A stretch of 12,935 bases of DNA from DATBAK01 sp036787815 (GTDB lineage: Bacteria > Actinomycetota > Acidimicrobiia > IMCC26256 > PALSA-610), in the NCBI GenBank assembly GCA_036787815.1, contig DAIQOP010000101.1, forward strand, positions 1-12,935. Direction: 5' to 3'. The notes beneath the pieces were generated by a model that was not told the DNA's origin, did not search any database, and saw nothing but the letters and a program-made list of their open reading frames with translations. Positions 1-7,148 of the stretch are shown here, piece after piece. Every line of letters begins with the position of its first letter. The first letter of the stretch is position 1. The position numbers and the translations under genes are program-made.

Positions 1-1464
1 GTAGTCGGGTTGCGACGCGAGGGGCAGCTCGTTCTCCGGTGGTGCGGTCATCAGCGCCGCGAACACGTGGTTCACCCACTCGATCACCGGCGCGACCGTG
101 CGGAAGTTCGCGGTGAGCGCGACGACCTCGCCGCCTTCTTCCGCGAAGCGGTCGCGCGCGGCCAGGAACGTCGCGATGTCGGCTCGGCGGAAGCGGTAGA
201 TCGACTGCTTCGGGTCGCCCACCACGAACAGCCGCCCGGGCGTGACCGGCACGGCGTTCCAGGGCGCGGAACCGGATTCCGCGCGGCGGGGATCGGCCGC
301 CGCGATGCGCACCGCGAGCTCGATCTGGATCGGATCGGTGTCCTGGAACTCGTCGAGCAGCAGGCGTTGGTACCGGTCGTGGAGCCGCGAGCGAACCGCG
401 GGGCCGCGCTCGGGATCGCGCAGCACCGAGCGGGCGAGCACCAGCAGGTCGTGGAACTCGAGGCGACCGGCGGCCCGGCGCTCGGCGGCGGCTTCGAGGG
501 TGAAGCGGCGGATGGCCGAGCCGAGCTGGCGGGCGCACGCACGCGTGATGTCGTCGCGTACCCGGTCGATCGCCGCGCCCGCCTCGACGACCCGGGCGCG
601 GACACCCTCGACGTCGGGCCAGTTCTCCTTCCGCCCGATCCTCACCTTGAAGTTCATCCCGCCCGCCGGGCCGATCGCCGCGAGCAGGTCGAGCTCGTCT
701 TCGGTGTCCCGGAGCAGTGTCAATTCGTGCGCGAGCTCGCCGAGACGTACGGCGAGCTTGTCGTCGGGATCACGGCATTCATCTCTCTCGGCGCACACGT
801 CGGCGAGGTCGGCGAACGCGGCGGCGAGGCGGGCCTCGACCGGCGGTGGCTCCGGTGCCGTCGCTCCCACCTGCTCGGCGACGAGGTCCCAGTTGGCGTC
901 GAACGCCGCGGCCAGCGCGTCCAGTGCCTGGGGGCGAACGCCCGCCGCGTCGAGCAGGAGCACCGCGCGCTCGAGCTCGGGGCTCTCGAAGATCTCGTCT
1001 CGGAACGTGCTCCACCGGCGCTCGAAGTCGACGCTCGAGCTCACCTCGTCGAGGACCTCGACGCGCGGCGGCAGACCCGCTTCGATCGGGTTCTCCGACA
1101 GGATGCGCTGCGCGAACGAGTGGAGTGTGCCGATCGCGGCGCTGTCGAGCTGGTCGAGCGCGCCGTCGAAGCGCTGTGCGAGCCCCGGATCGGGCTCGGC
1201 CGACGCCCGTTCCTGCAGCACGCGGCGCAGTCGGTCGCGCAGCTCGGCCCCGGCCTTCTCGGTGAAGGTGATCGCCGCGATGGCACCGAGCTCGGCCGTT
1301 CCCGATGCGACGAGGGAGATGACCCGTTCGACGAGCGACCGCGTCTTCCCCGACCCGGCACCGGCCTCGACGAACAGCGTCGTCCCGAGGTCGCCCGCGA
1401 TGCGATCGCGCGCGGCCTGGTCGGGGGGCGCCGCCTCCGGTGGTCGTGCGACGGTGCTACTCAT
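1..1464 (-). CDS. UvrD/AddA-type ATP-dependent helicase (helicase-nuclease subunit), C-terminus cut by window edge
   Basis: Superfamily 1A DNA helicase, expected to be the motor subunit of an AddAB/AdnAB-like enzyme that resects double-strand breaks for recombination. I translated 488 residues from the ATG at 1464 to the left edge with no stop; the frame is open across base 1, so the C-terminal part (more helicase motifs and usually a RecB-type nuclease domain) lies outside. Visible motifs: Walker A AGAGSGKT at residues 34-41, motif Ia ITFTEKAGAELRDRL at about 64-78, Walker B DEFQDTD from 371, GDPKQSIYRFRRAD from 416, and TANFRT around 451-456. The region between Ia and Walker B (about 290 residues) matches the long 1B insertion usual in AddA/RecB. 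Its ATG overlaps the stop of the upstream AddB-like gene (ATGAGTAG, 8 nt), so translation is probably coupled. The choice between AddA, AdnA/AdnB and plain UvrD cannot be settled without the C-terminus; the partner gene favours the AddA role. Confidence 0.9.
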   Translation of the reverse strand, partial: MSSTVARPPEAAPPDQAARDRIAGDLGTTLFVEAGAGSGKTRSLVERVISLVASGTAELGAIAAITFTEKAGAELRDRLRRVLQERASAEPDPGLAQRFDGALDQLDSAAIGTLHSFAQRILSENPIEAGLPPRVEVLDEVSSSVDFERRWSTFRDEIFESPELERAVLLLDAAGVRPQALDALAAAFDANWDLVAEQVGATAPEPPPVEARLAAAFADLADVCAERDECRDPDDKLAVRLGELAHELTLLRDTEDELDLLAAIGPAGGMNFKVRIGRKENWPDVEGVRARVVEAGAAIDRVRDDITRACARQLGSAIRRFTLEAAAERRAAGRLEFHDLLVLARSVLRDPERGPAVRSRLHDRYQRLLLDEFQDTDPIQIELAVRIAAADPRRAESGSAPWNAVPVTPGRLFVVGDPKQSIYRFRRADIATFLAARDRFAEEGGEVVALTANFRTVAPVIEWVNHVFAALMTAPPENELPLASQPDY

Positions 1465-4400
1465 CGCCGACCTCCTCGTCGGGGTCGAGGGGCTCGGTGA
1501 GCTGCGCGTACGGCTCGAGCGCCGCGTCGAACCGCTTGCGCTGCCACGCGCGCCGCAGCTCGGTGACGCCGAGACCGTCGGGATCGCATGCGTCGCACTC
1601 GATGAAGATCGCGGTGCTCGTCGCCGTCGGGTGCGACGCGAACACGCCCGATTCGATGCCCTCGACGATCGTGCCCAGCGTCGTGCCGACCGTGTCGAGC
1701 ACTTCGGGAGTGATGTCGTAACCCTCGGTGGCGAACCCGCCGCGCGACGAGACGAACCAGTACTCGGCCCGTACGGCGGCGTCGGGTGCGCCCTCGTGGC
1801 GCCTCGCGGCGACGCCGTAGACCGGCAGTTGGAGCAGCCGCCCACCTTCGTCCGGGTCGTCGGCGCTGAGGTTCCGGTACCGGCCGGCCCCGCCGGTCTT
1901 GTAATCGAGCACGTGCAGCACGCCGTCGTCGCTGCGGTCGACGCGGTCGGCCTTGCCCCGGAAGTGCAGGACCCGACCGTCGGCGAGGGTGAGTGGCACC
2001 GCGTCGGCGCCACCTGTGAAGCCGAACGCGAGCTCGGCCGCGATCGGGCGCGTGCGGTGGGCGCGGCGCATGACGTTGTCGGCGACGAGGAAGCGGTCGA
2101 GGTCGTCGAGGATGCGCTGCCGGTCGCGGCGCCAGAAGATCGGTCGGCCGGTGAGCCCACGCGCTTCGTAACGCGCGCAGGCCTGCTCGGCGATCGCGAT
2201 CAGCTCGCCCCGATCCTCGAGTGTCCACAGGTCGTCGGGCCCGGGCTGGTTGTCGCGCGGGCGGGCGAGCACCGCGACGATGAACGACTCGAGCACCTCG
2301 TGGATGAGCGATCCCTTGTCGAGGTCGCTGATCTGCAGGGCATCTTCGGGGTTCTCGACCGGCTCGACCCGCAGGAGGTGTTGCACGAAGTACCCGAACG
2401 GGCAGCCGGCCCACGTCTGCAAGCGCGTGGCGGACGTGACTCCGCCGACGGGCGACGGTACGGCGAGCCCGGAGAGATTGCCGTCGAATCGCGTGAACTC
2501 GGCGCTGCGACGAGCCGCGACCACCTGTGCACCGTTCGAGAGTCGCAGGTCGCTCGTGGTGGCCGCGAGCTCGGCGGCACCCGACGGCCGCGTGGCGAGC
2601 AGCGACCGCAGGTGATGCTCCTGCTCGGTGGCCGGGAACGCGAGCGTGCGGAGGCCCGCGTCGAACGACGCGACGTGCTCGACCCACTCGACACGCGCGG
2701 CGGCGAGATCATCCGACCACCAGCGCGTGCCGGCCAACGCCGACGCGATGTCGAGAACCCAGCGCGACGGCACGCGATCGGTGCTGCGGCGGAGGTCGCC
2801 GCGGGGCACACCCAGGAACTGCTCGCGCGCACCGGCGAGAGTCGCCAGCAGCTCGCGGTGCTGACGATCGACGTGGGCGAGGCGCAACGGCAGCTCGCCG
2901 TGCGCGGCCGCGCGTTCGTGGTCGGGCAACAGCGAGTCGTCATTGACCGGCGCGGGGAACGTGCCTTCGGCGAGGCCGACGACCACGACCAGATCGAGGT
3001 CGAGCCCGATCCCCATCGCGATCGGCGCGACGAGCACGCCGTCGCCTAAGCGGCCGACGCGGCCGAGGTCGGTCTCGAGCTCGAGCCCGAGGGTACGGGT
3101 GAACACGTCGAGACCCACCGGGCCCTCGACGGGGTCGAGCGCTGCGAGCCGATCGAGCGCGGCCTCCACGCGCTCGGCGGCCTTGCGCTCCGCGGCCGGC
3201 CAGTCGTCGCGGCGGCCCGCGCCTCCGAGGAACCCGGCGAGCTTCTCGTGAGCCCACCGCGCGTGCGCGCGCCAACCCCGCGGCCGGGCCGCCGTGCGCG
3301 TGAGATCGTCGATCAGGTCGAGCACGAATGCTCTGAGATCGCGGGCCTGGACGGCGCGTTCGCGCAGGCGATCGGCGAACCACTCGGGCCGCTCGGGATC
3401 GACCGCTTCGGCCTGGCTCTCGAGATCGTCGGCGAACCGGGCGAGGCGTTCGTCCCAGTGGGCCCGGCCGGCGACCACTCCGGCTTCGCGGGAGACGCGT
3501 TCCCACGCGACCACGGGAACCCACGTGCCGCGGCGGAGCAACGGCGCCGTCGTCAGCCAGGCGAACACGTCTTGGCGACGGAAGGCTCGTTCGGGCAGGG
3601 CGAGCATCTCGAGGAGTGCCCGGCCCGCGACGCGACCGGAGAGCGGGACGACCGCGGGGCCGTTGGTGGCGATGCCGGCGGCCGTGAGGTGCTCGTGCGC
3701 GAGCCGCGCGTACGGATCGGCGGCCGCGTGCAGGACCGCGATCCGATCGAGGGGCGTGCCCGCGCGCACCGCGCCGATCACGCGGCGCACCGCGGCACGC
3801 ATCTCGTCGTCGGAGTCGGATGCCAGCACGATCCGGGTGCGCCCGGGCGCGACGACCGCTTCGGGGGCGCGGGTGGGAGGCGCGCCCGCCGCGGGCGAGA
3901 GGTGCGCGACCGCTTTGGCCGCGTCGGCGTCGGCGCGGGGGTCTCCAGTGCTTCCGGCGAGCACCGTGACCTCGCACACGCGCGCAATCGCGTCGAGCAG
4001 CATGAGTGTGTGGCGAGCGAGCCGCTGGGGCAGGTGCACGACGACCGAGCCGAGATCGGCCGGCGCGTCGGCCGCACGGTCGAGCGCGGCGGCCGCCGAG
4101 CGCATGAGGTCTTGCTCGTCGTACCACGCCGGTTCCAGGCGCTCGCGGGTGGCTCGATGCAGGCGCACCACGTCGCCCGCGCGCGGGCCCTGCTTCGCGA
4201 TCGCGTCGAGCCCTGCGGGTGATACTTCCCGCAGCTCGCGATAGGCCGCGACGAGTGCCGTCTCGGTGGCCGGATGGGAGGCCACCGGCCCGAAGAGGCC
4301 GGGTGCGTCGTCGAGCGAGGCGCGCAACGCGGCCGCGATCACCGGGGTGGAGACCGGACGCCGCCCGCTCGCCGCGAGGCCGGGAGCACCGAGGAGCTCG

Positions 4401-4633
4401 GCCACGCGGTAGGGAGTCATGAAGGTCACGGCCACGAGCCCGACCCCTGACGCGCAGGTCGGCCCGAGGATGCCCGAGGCCAGGAGCCGCCGGGTGGCGA
4501 CTCCGACGTGGTTCGACGGCACCACGACCGTGACGGGTGAGAGCGGTGTGTCGCCCTTCGTGCGGGAGATCTCCGCGCGCAGCGCTTCGGTGGCCTCTCG
4601 GCCGTACCCCACCCACTCGACCCGGATCGCCAT
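1457..4633 (-). CDS. AddB-like RecB-family (PD-(D/E)XK) exonuclease subunit
   Basis: About 1058 residues, the length of AddB-type subunits that pair with an AddA helicase. The N-terminus has the degenerate helicase fold without a working Walker A (VVVPSNHVGVATRR stands where the P-loop would be). The C-terminal third is a RecB-type nuclease: WAGCPFGYF with Cys744, GSLIHEVLE with His778, GKADRVD with Asp896, and LDYKTGG with Asp910 and Lys912, which are the expected metal-binding and catalytic residues. A cysteine pair C1013-x2-C1016 follows, but the next Fe-S cysteine position (1022) is Gly. I start it at the ATG at 4633, not the in-frame ATG at 4651, because a TACGAT -10 box lies 7 nt upstream of 4633, implying a leaderless mRNA, and homology-like sequence begins at MAIRVEWVGYG. 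It is divergent from the P450 and first in an operon with the UvrD-like gene. Family assignment is firm; the exact complex type (AddAB or AdnAB-like) is inferred. Confidence 0.88.
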   Translation of the reverse strand: MAIRVEWVGYGREATEALRAEISRTKGDTPLSPVTVVVPSNHVGVATRRLLASGILGPTCASGVGLVAVTFMTPYRVAELLGAPGLAASGRRPVSTPVIAAALRASLDDAPGLFGPVASHPATETALVAAYRELREVSPAGLDAIAKQGPRAGDVVRLHRATRERLEPAWYDEQDLMRSAAAALDRAADAPADLGSVVVHLPQRLARHTLMLLDAIARVCEVTVLAGSTGDPRADADAAKAVAHLSPAAGAPPTRAPEAVVAPGRTRIVLASDSDDEMRAAVRRVIGAVRAGTPLDRIAVLHAAADPYARLAHEHLTAAGIATNGPAVVPLSGRVAGRALLEMLALPERAFRRQDVFAWLTTAPLLRRGTWVPVVAWERVSREAGVVAGRAHWDERLARFADDLESQAEAVDPERPEWFADRLRERAVQARDLRAFVLDLIDDLTRTAARPRGWRAHARWAHEKLAGFLGGAGRRDDWPAAERKAAERVEAALDRLAALDPVEGPVGLDVFTRTLGLELETDLGRVGRLGDGVLVAPIAMGIGLDLDLVVVVGLAEGTFPAPVNDDSLLPDHERAAAHGELPLRLAHVDRQHRELLATLAGAREQFLGVPRGDLRRSTDRVPSRWVLDIASALAGTRWWSDDLAAARVEWVEHVASFDAGLRTLAFPATEQEHHLRSLLATRPSGAAELAATTSDLRLSNGAQVVAARRSAEFTRFDGNLSGLAVPSPVGGVTSATRLQTWAGCPFGYFVQHLLRVEPVENPEDALQISDLDKGSLIHEVLESFIVAVLARPRDNQPGPDDLWTLEDRGELIAIAEQACARYEARGLTGRPIFWRRDRQRILDDLDRFLVADNVMRRAHRTRPIAAELAFGFTGGADAVPLTLADGRVLHFRGKADRVDRSDDGVLHVLDYKTGGAGRYRNLSADDPDEGGRLLQLPVYGVAARRHEGAPDAAVRAEYWFVSSRGGFATEGYDITPEVLDTVGTTLGTIVEGIESGVFASHPTATSTAIFIECDACDPDGLGVTELRRAWQRKRFDAALEPYAQLTEPLDPDEEVGDE

Positions 4634-4640
4634 GCCGCCG

Positions 4641-4646
4641 ATCGTA
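4641..4646 (-). promoter_or_regulatory. -10 box TACGAT of the AddB-like/UvrD-like operon (leaderless)
   Basis: TACGAT on the minus strand fits the actinobacterial TANNNT -10 consensus. It is 7 nt upstream of the ATG at 4633, so transcription would begin at or next to the start codon. No good TTGACA-like -35 is visible 17-18 nt further upstream. The box argues for the 4633 start, because it lies inside the coding sequence if 4651 is used. Confidence 0.5.
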
Positions 4647-4685
4647 CGCATGCCCTACGACACCGGACCGCGGCATGATGCACGG

Positions 4686-5909
4686 GTGGCGACCGCCTCC
4701 GATCTCGTCCTGCACGATCCCGCCACGTACACCGACGGGTTCCCCTACGAGCACTTCCGCGAGCTGCGGCGCGACAGCCCCGTCTCGCACCACGACCATC
4801 CGGTCTGGGAGCGCGGCTACTGGGCCGTCGTGCGCCACGCCGACGTCGTGCGCGTGTCACGAGACTCGGGCACCTTCCGGAACTCGCCTCACCCGATGGT
4901 CGACGTCGGCGAGGACGACGAAGCCGCGGGCCTCTCGGAGATCCTCATCAGCAAGGATCCGCCCGAGCACACGCGTCTCCGCAAGCTCATCAGCGCCGGG
5001 TTCACTCCTCGTCGGGTCGCCGATCTCACCGGCAAGATCCACGAACGGGTCGACGCGCTCGTCGAGTCGGTCGCCGATCGCCGCTCGTGCGACCTCGTCA
5101 CCGATCTCGCGCTGTGGCTCCCGCTGCACGTGATCGCCGACCTCGTCGGTGTGCCGGAGGCCGATCGCGCGCACGTGTTCGAGCTCACCGAGCTCACGTT
5201 CGGGTTCGACGCGACGGTCACGCGCGAGCAGCGATCGCAGGCCGCGATGGAGATGTACGCGTACGCCGACCAGCTCTGCGACGAACGGCGCCGCGAACCG
5301 CGCGACGATCTCTTGAGCGTGTTGCTCGACGCCGAGGTCGACGGCGAGCACCTCACGCAGCTCCAGGTCGACATCTTCTTCCTGATGCTCCAGAACGCGG
5401 GGAGCGAGACGACCCGCAACCTGATCACCACCGGCACCCTCGCGCTGCTGGAGCACCCCGATCAGCTCGAGCTTCTCCGCAACGATCTCTCGTTGCTGCC
5501 GATCGCGATCGAGGAGTTGCTCCGTTACGTCACGCCGGTGATGCAGTTCTTCCGGCGCGCGGAGCGCGACACCGAGATCGCGGGTCAGGCGATCGCCGCC
5601 GACGACCGCGTGCTCATGGTCTACGCGTCGGCGAACCGCGACGACGCGGCGTTCAGCGAACCCGACCGCATCGACATCAAGCGCGAGCCCAATCCGCACG
5701 TCGCGTTCGGTGCCGGCGGCCCGCACTTCTGCCTTGGTGCCAACCTCGCGCGCATCGAGGCGCGCATCATGTTCGAGGCGCTGCTCACGCGCTTCGTCGG
5801 CCTCGAGGTCGACGGCCCCGTCGCCGACATGCCGCGGGTGCACTCCAACCTCATCGACGGGTTCGCGCATCTCCCCGTGCGGTTCACCGATGTCACCGGC
5901 AAACGCTGA
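4686..5909 (+). CDS. Cytochrome P450, CYP125/CYP142-like
   Basis: Haem-thiolate monooxygenase, soluble and probably fed electrons by a ferredoxin and ferredoxin reductase that are not in this window. From the GTG at 4686 it is 407 residues, usual for a bacterial class I P450. Motifs: C-helix EHTRLRKL; I-helix AGSETT at residues 238-243 (acid-alcohol pair for O2 activation); K-helix ExxR at 277-280 (ELLR); and the haem loop FGAGGPHFCLG at 341-351, with the haem-ligand Cys349. The AGSETTRN and PHFCLGANLAR wording resembles the actinobacterial CYP125/124/142 sterol and branched-lipid oxidases, but the substrate is inferred only from that resemblance. The start could also be the ATG at 4650, which adds 12 residues and overlaps the 5' end of the divergent nuclease operon. 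The N-terminal HDPATYTDGFPYEHFRELR fits family starts from 4686. No Shine-Dalgarno is visible; CATGAT at 4674-4679 could be an imperfect leaderless -10. Confidence 0.93.
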   Translation: MATASDLVLHDPATYTDGFPYEHFRELRRDSPVSHHDHPVWERGYWAVVRHADVVRVSRDSGTFRNSPHPMVDVGEDDEAAGLSEILISKDPPEHTRLRKLISAGFTPRRVADLTGKIHERVDALVESVADRRSCDLVTDLALWLPLHVIADLVGVPEADRAHVFELTELTFGFDATVTREQRSQAAMEMYAYADQLCDERRREPRDDLLSVLLDAEVDGEHLTQLQVDIFFLMLQNAGSETTRNLITTGTLALLEHPDQLELLRNDLSLLPIAIEELLRYVTPVMQFFRRAERDTEIAGQAIAADDRVLMVYASANRDDAAFSEPDRIDIKREPNPHVAFGAGGPHFCLGANLARIEARIMFEALLTRFVGLEVDGPVADMPRVHSNLIDGFAHLPVRFTDVTGKR

Positions 5910-5940
5910 AAATCGGTCGGCCGGCCGCGGTGCGAGTCCG

Positions 5941-5946
5941 TATGGT
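5941..5946 (+). promoter_or_regulatory. Possible -10 box TATGGT before the broken methyltransferase
   Basis: TATGGT fits TANNNT and lies 8 nt upstream of the GTG at 5955, again the leaderless spacing. No recognisable -35 and no Shine-Dalgarno are present. The 45-nt gap after the P450 stop also allows simple read-through from the P450, so this is a weak call. Confidence 0.3.
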
Positions 5947-5954
5947 GGCCGCTC

Positions 5955-6449
5955 GTGGACGGTGACGAAGCAGCGATCGTCGGGCACTACGAGTTGGCGG
6001 CCGACGGGTACCGCGTCCATCTGGTTGACCTCACCGCGCGCCATGTCGAGCGCGCGCGTGCCGATCTCGGTGGGCGCGGTGTCACCGCGGAGATCGGCGA
6101 CGCGCGGCACCTCGCCGCGCCCGACGGGAGCTTTGACGCGGTGCTGCTGTTCGGGGCCCCTGTACGACCTCACCGAACGCGACGATCGGATCGCGGCGTT
6201 GCGCGAAGCACGGCGGGTCGCCGCGCCCCGGGGGCATGGTCGCGGTCGCGGCGATCAGCCGGGCTCGCGCTCGTAGAGCTCGTCGGCGTCGAGGGGATCG
6301 CGCATTGGCTCCGCCACCTCGCGGACCGTTTCGCGACCGCCGAGGGCCGGGAGACGATCCTGTTCGCGGCGCGTGCGATCGAAGGCGAGCCCTCGTTGCT
6401 CGGGCTCAGCTCCCACCTGATCGCCGTCGCGCGGGCAGACTCCCCGTGA
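5955..6449 (+). pseudogene. Class I SAM-dependent methyltransferase, broken by two internal deletions and two frameshifts
   Basis: Remnant of a class I SAM-dependent methyltransferase (Methyltransf_11/25 type), which in intact relatives is about 260-280 residues. Recognisable pieces lie in three frames. Frame 1 (5955 to about 6155) has LAADGYRVHLVDLTARHVE and the GDARHLAAPDGSFDAVLLFG block. Frame 2 (about 6157-6234) reads PLYDLTERDDRIAALREARR. Frame 3 (6236 to about 6268) reads MVAVAAISRA. Then the first frame returns with LVELVGVEG and the family-like ending EPSLLGLSSHLIAVAR. HYE joins directly to LAADGYRV, so roughly 45 residues including the glycine-rich SAM motif I are absent. A second block of about 70 residues is missing near 6263-6270. 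The frame changes at 6153-6156 and 6230-6234 are each one extra G in a G run. An uninterrupted 164-codon frame exists, but its middle is nonsense for this family. It is either a decayed gene or a damaged contig end; no catalytic function is expected as written. Confidence 0.75.
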
Positions 6450-6465
6450 GCACAGCAGACTCCTG

Positions 6466-6520
6466 GTGCGCACCGACGACGTGTGGAGGTCGAGATGAGC
6501 GCCGCTGAATCGGGTCCCCG
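6466..6520 (+). repeat. Left copy of 55-bp direct repeat at contig edge
   Basis: These 55 bases are identical to 6621-6675 and abut the run of N. The copy carries GGAGGT and ATG (6495-6497) of the downstream Ddn-like gene and its first nine codons (MSAAESGPR) before stopping at the gap. It is most simply the overlapping end of the left contig, not a biological repeat. Confidence 0.9.
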
Positions 6521-6620
6521 NNNNNNNNNNNNNNNNNNNNNNNNNNNNNNNNNNNNNNNNNNNNNNNNNNNNNNNNNNNNNNNNNNNNNNNNNNNNNNNN
6601 NNNNNNNNNNNNNNNNNNNN
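6521..6620. other. Assembly gap of exactly 100 N
   Basis: A run of exactly 100 N is the conventional placeholder for a gap of unknown length. Both sides carry the same 55 bases, so the contigs probably overlap and no real sequence is missing. No feature can be called inside it. Confidence 0.97.
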
Positions 6621-6675
6621 GTGCGCACCGACGACGTGTGGAGGTCGAGATGAGCGCCGCTGAATCGGGTCCCCG
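6621..6675 (+). repeat. Right copy of 55-bp direct repeat at contig edge
   Basis: Exact duplicate of 6466-6520, starting immediately after the N run. It continues into the intact Ddn-like gene, so this is the copy with the functional start codon at 6650. Confidence 0.9.
6640..6645 (+). promoter_or_regulatory. Ribosome binding site GGAGGT of the Ddn-like gene
   Basis: A perfect GGAGGT lies 4 nt upstream of the ATG at 6650. It decides the start in favour of 6650 over the in-frame GTG at 6638, which precedes the site. It is the strongest Shine-Dalgarno in the window. Confidence 0.7.
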
Positions 6676-7123
6676 TTACGTGCAGCCCGGATGGTTCACG
6701 CAGCACGTGTTCAACCCCACGATCGCGGGGCTCACGCGCGCGGGGCTGAGCGTGTGGGGATCACGGGAGCTCCGGGTGCGGGGTCGGAAGAGCGGCGAAT
6801 GGAGAGCCGTTCCCGTGAACCTGCTCACCTACGAGGGCAAGCGATACCTCGTCGCGCCCCGGGGCCACACCCAGTGGGTCCGCAACCTCCGCGTCGCGCA
6901 GGCGGGTGAGCTGCGCGTCGGGAAGCGGGTCGAGGCGTTCCGTGCGACGGAGATCTCCGACGCCGACAAGACCGAGATCCTCCGGGCCTACCTGAAGCGA
7001 TGGAAGGCCGAGGTCGGCGTGTTCTTCGGTGGAGTGAGCGCGAAGTCGCCTAACGACGAGCTGCGCCGTATCGCGCCCGACCATCCCGTGTTCCTCGTCG
7101 ACGGCGAGGCGCCGGACCACTGA
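6650..7123 (+). CDS. Deazaflavin (F420)-dependent nitroreductase-family oxidoreductase, Ddn-like
   Basis: 157-residue protein of the Ddn/DUF385 split beta-barrel family (TIGR00026), whose members use reduced cofactor F420 to reduce quinones, enones or nitro compounds in actinobacteria. The family core is visible: LRVRGRKSGEWRAVPVNLL, then GKRYLVAPRGHTQWVRNLR, then GELRVGKRVEAFRATEI, and the closing DHPVFLVDGEA. The length is typical for the compact type, and the N-terminus YVQPGWFTQHVFNP is the usual amphipathic segment. The start at 6650 is set by the GGAGGT at 6640-6645. The 5' end is duplicated across the artificial gap (ATG also at 6495). If the contigs are joined by their overlap, it follows the methyltransferase remnant by 45 nt. 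The EamA transporter starts 25 nt after its stop, so co-transcription is likely. The physiological substrate cannot be read from sequence. Confidence 0.9.
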   Translation: MSAAESGPRYVQPGWFTQHVFNPTIAGLTRAGLSVWGSRELRVRGRKSGEWRAVPVNLLTYEGKRYLVAPRGHTQWVRNLRVAQAGELRVGKRVEAFRATEISDADKTEILRAYLKRWKAEVGVFFGGVSAKSPNDELRRIAPDHPVFLVDGEAPDH

Positions 7124-7148
7124 TGCACGTCGCTTCCCACCCCAGCGG

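Noticed and set aside
242..3049. 935-residue open frame on the plus strand opposite the nuclease operon
   Set aside because: It lies antisense to two well-supported genes with recognisable motifs, spans their junction, and has Arg/Ala/Ser/Val-rich composition without any domain; long antisense frames are expected at this GC content.
5910..5954. Palindrome CGGCCGGCCG after the P450 as a rho-independent terminator
   Set aside because: It has no loop and no T tract; self-complementary CG runs are common in this DNA.
6435..6463. Nine-base repeat GCAGACTCC twice, 20 bp apart
   Set aside because: Too short and only two copies; no partner elsewhere was noticed and no function suggested.
6466..6675. 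55-bp direct repeats as attachment sites or a transposon target duplication
   Set aside because: They are too long for a target-site duplication, lie exactly at the N run, and contain the start of a normal gene; assembly overlap explains them fully.
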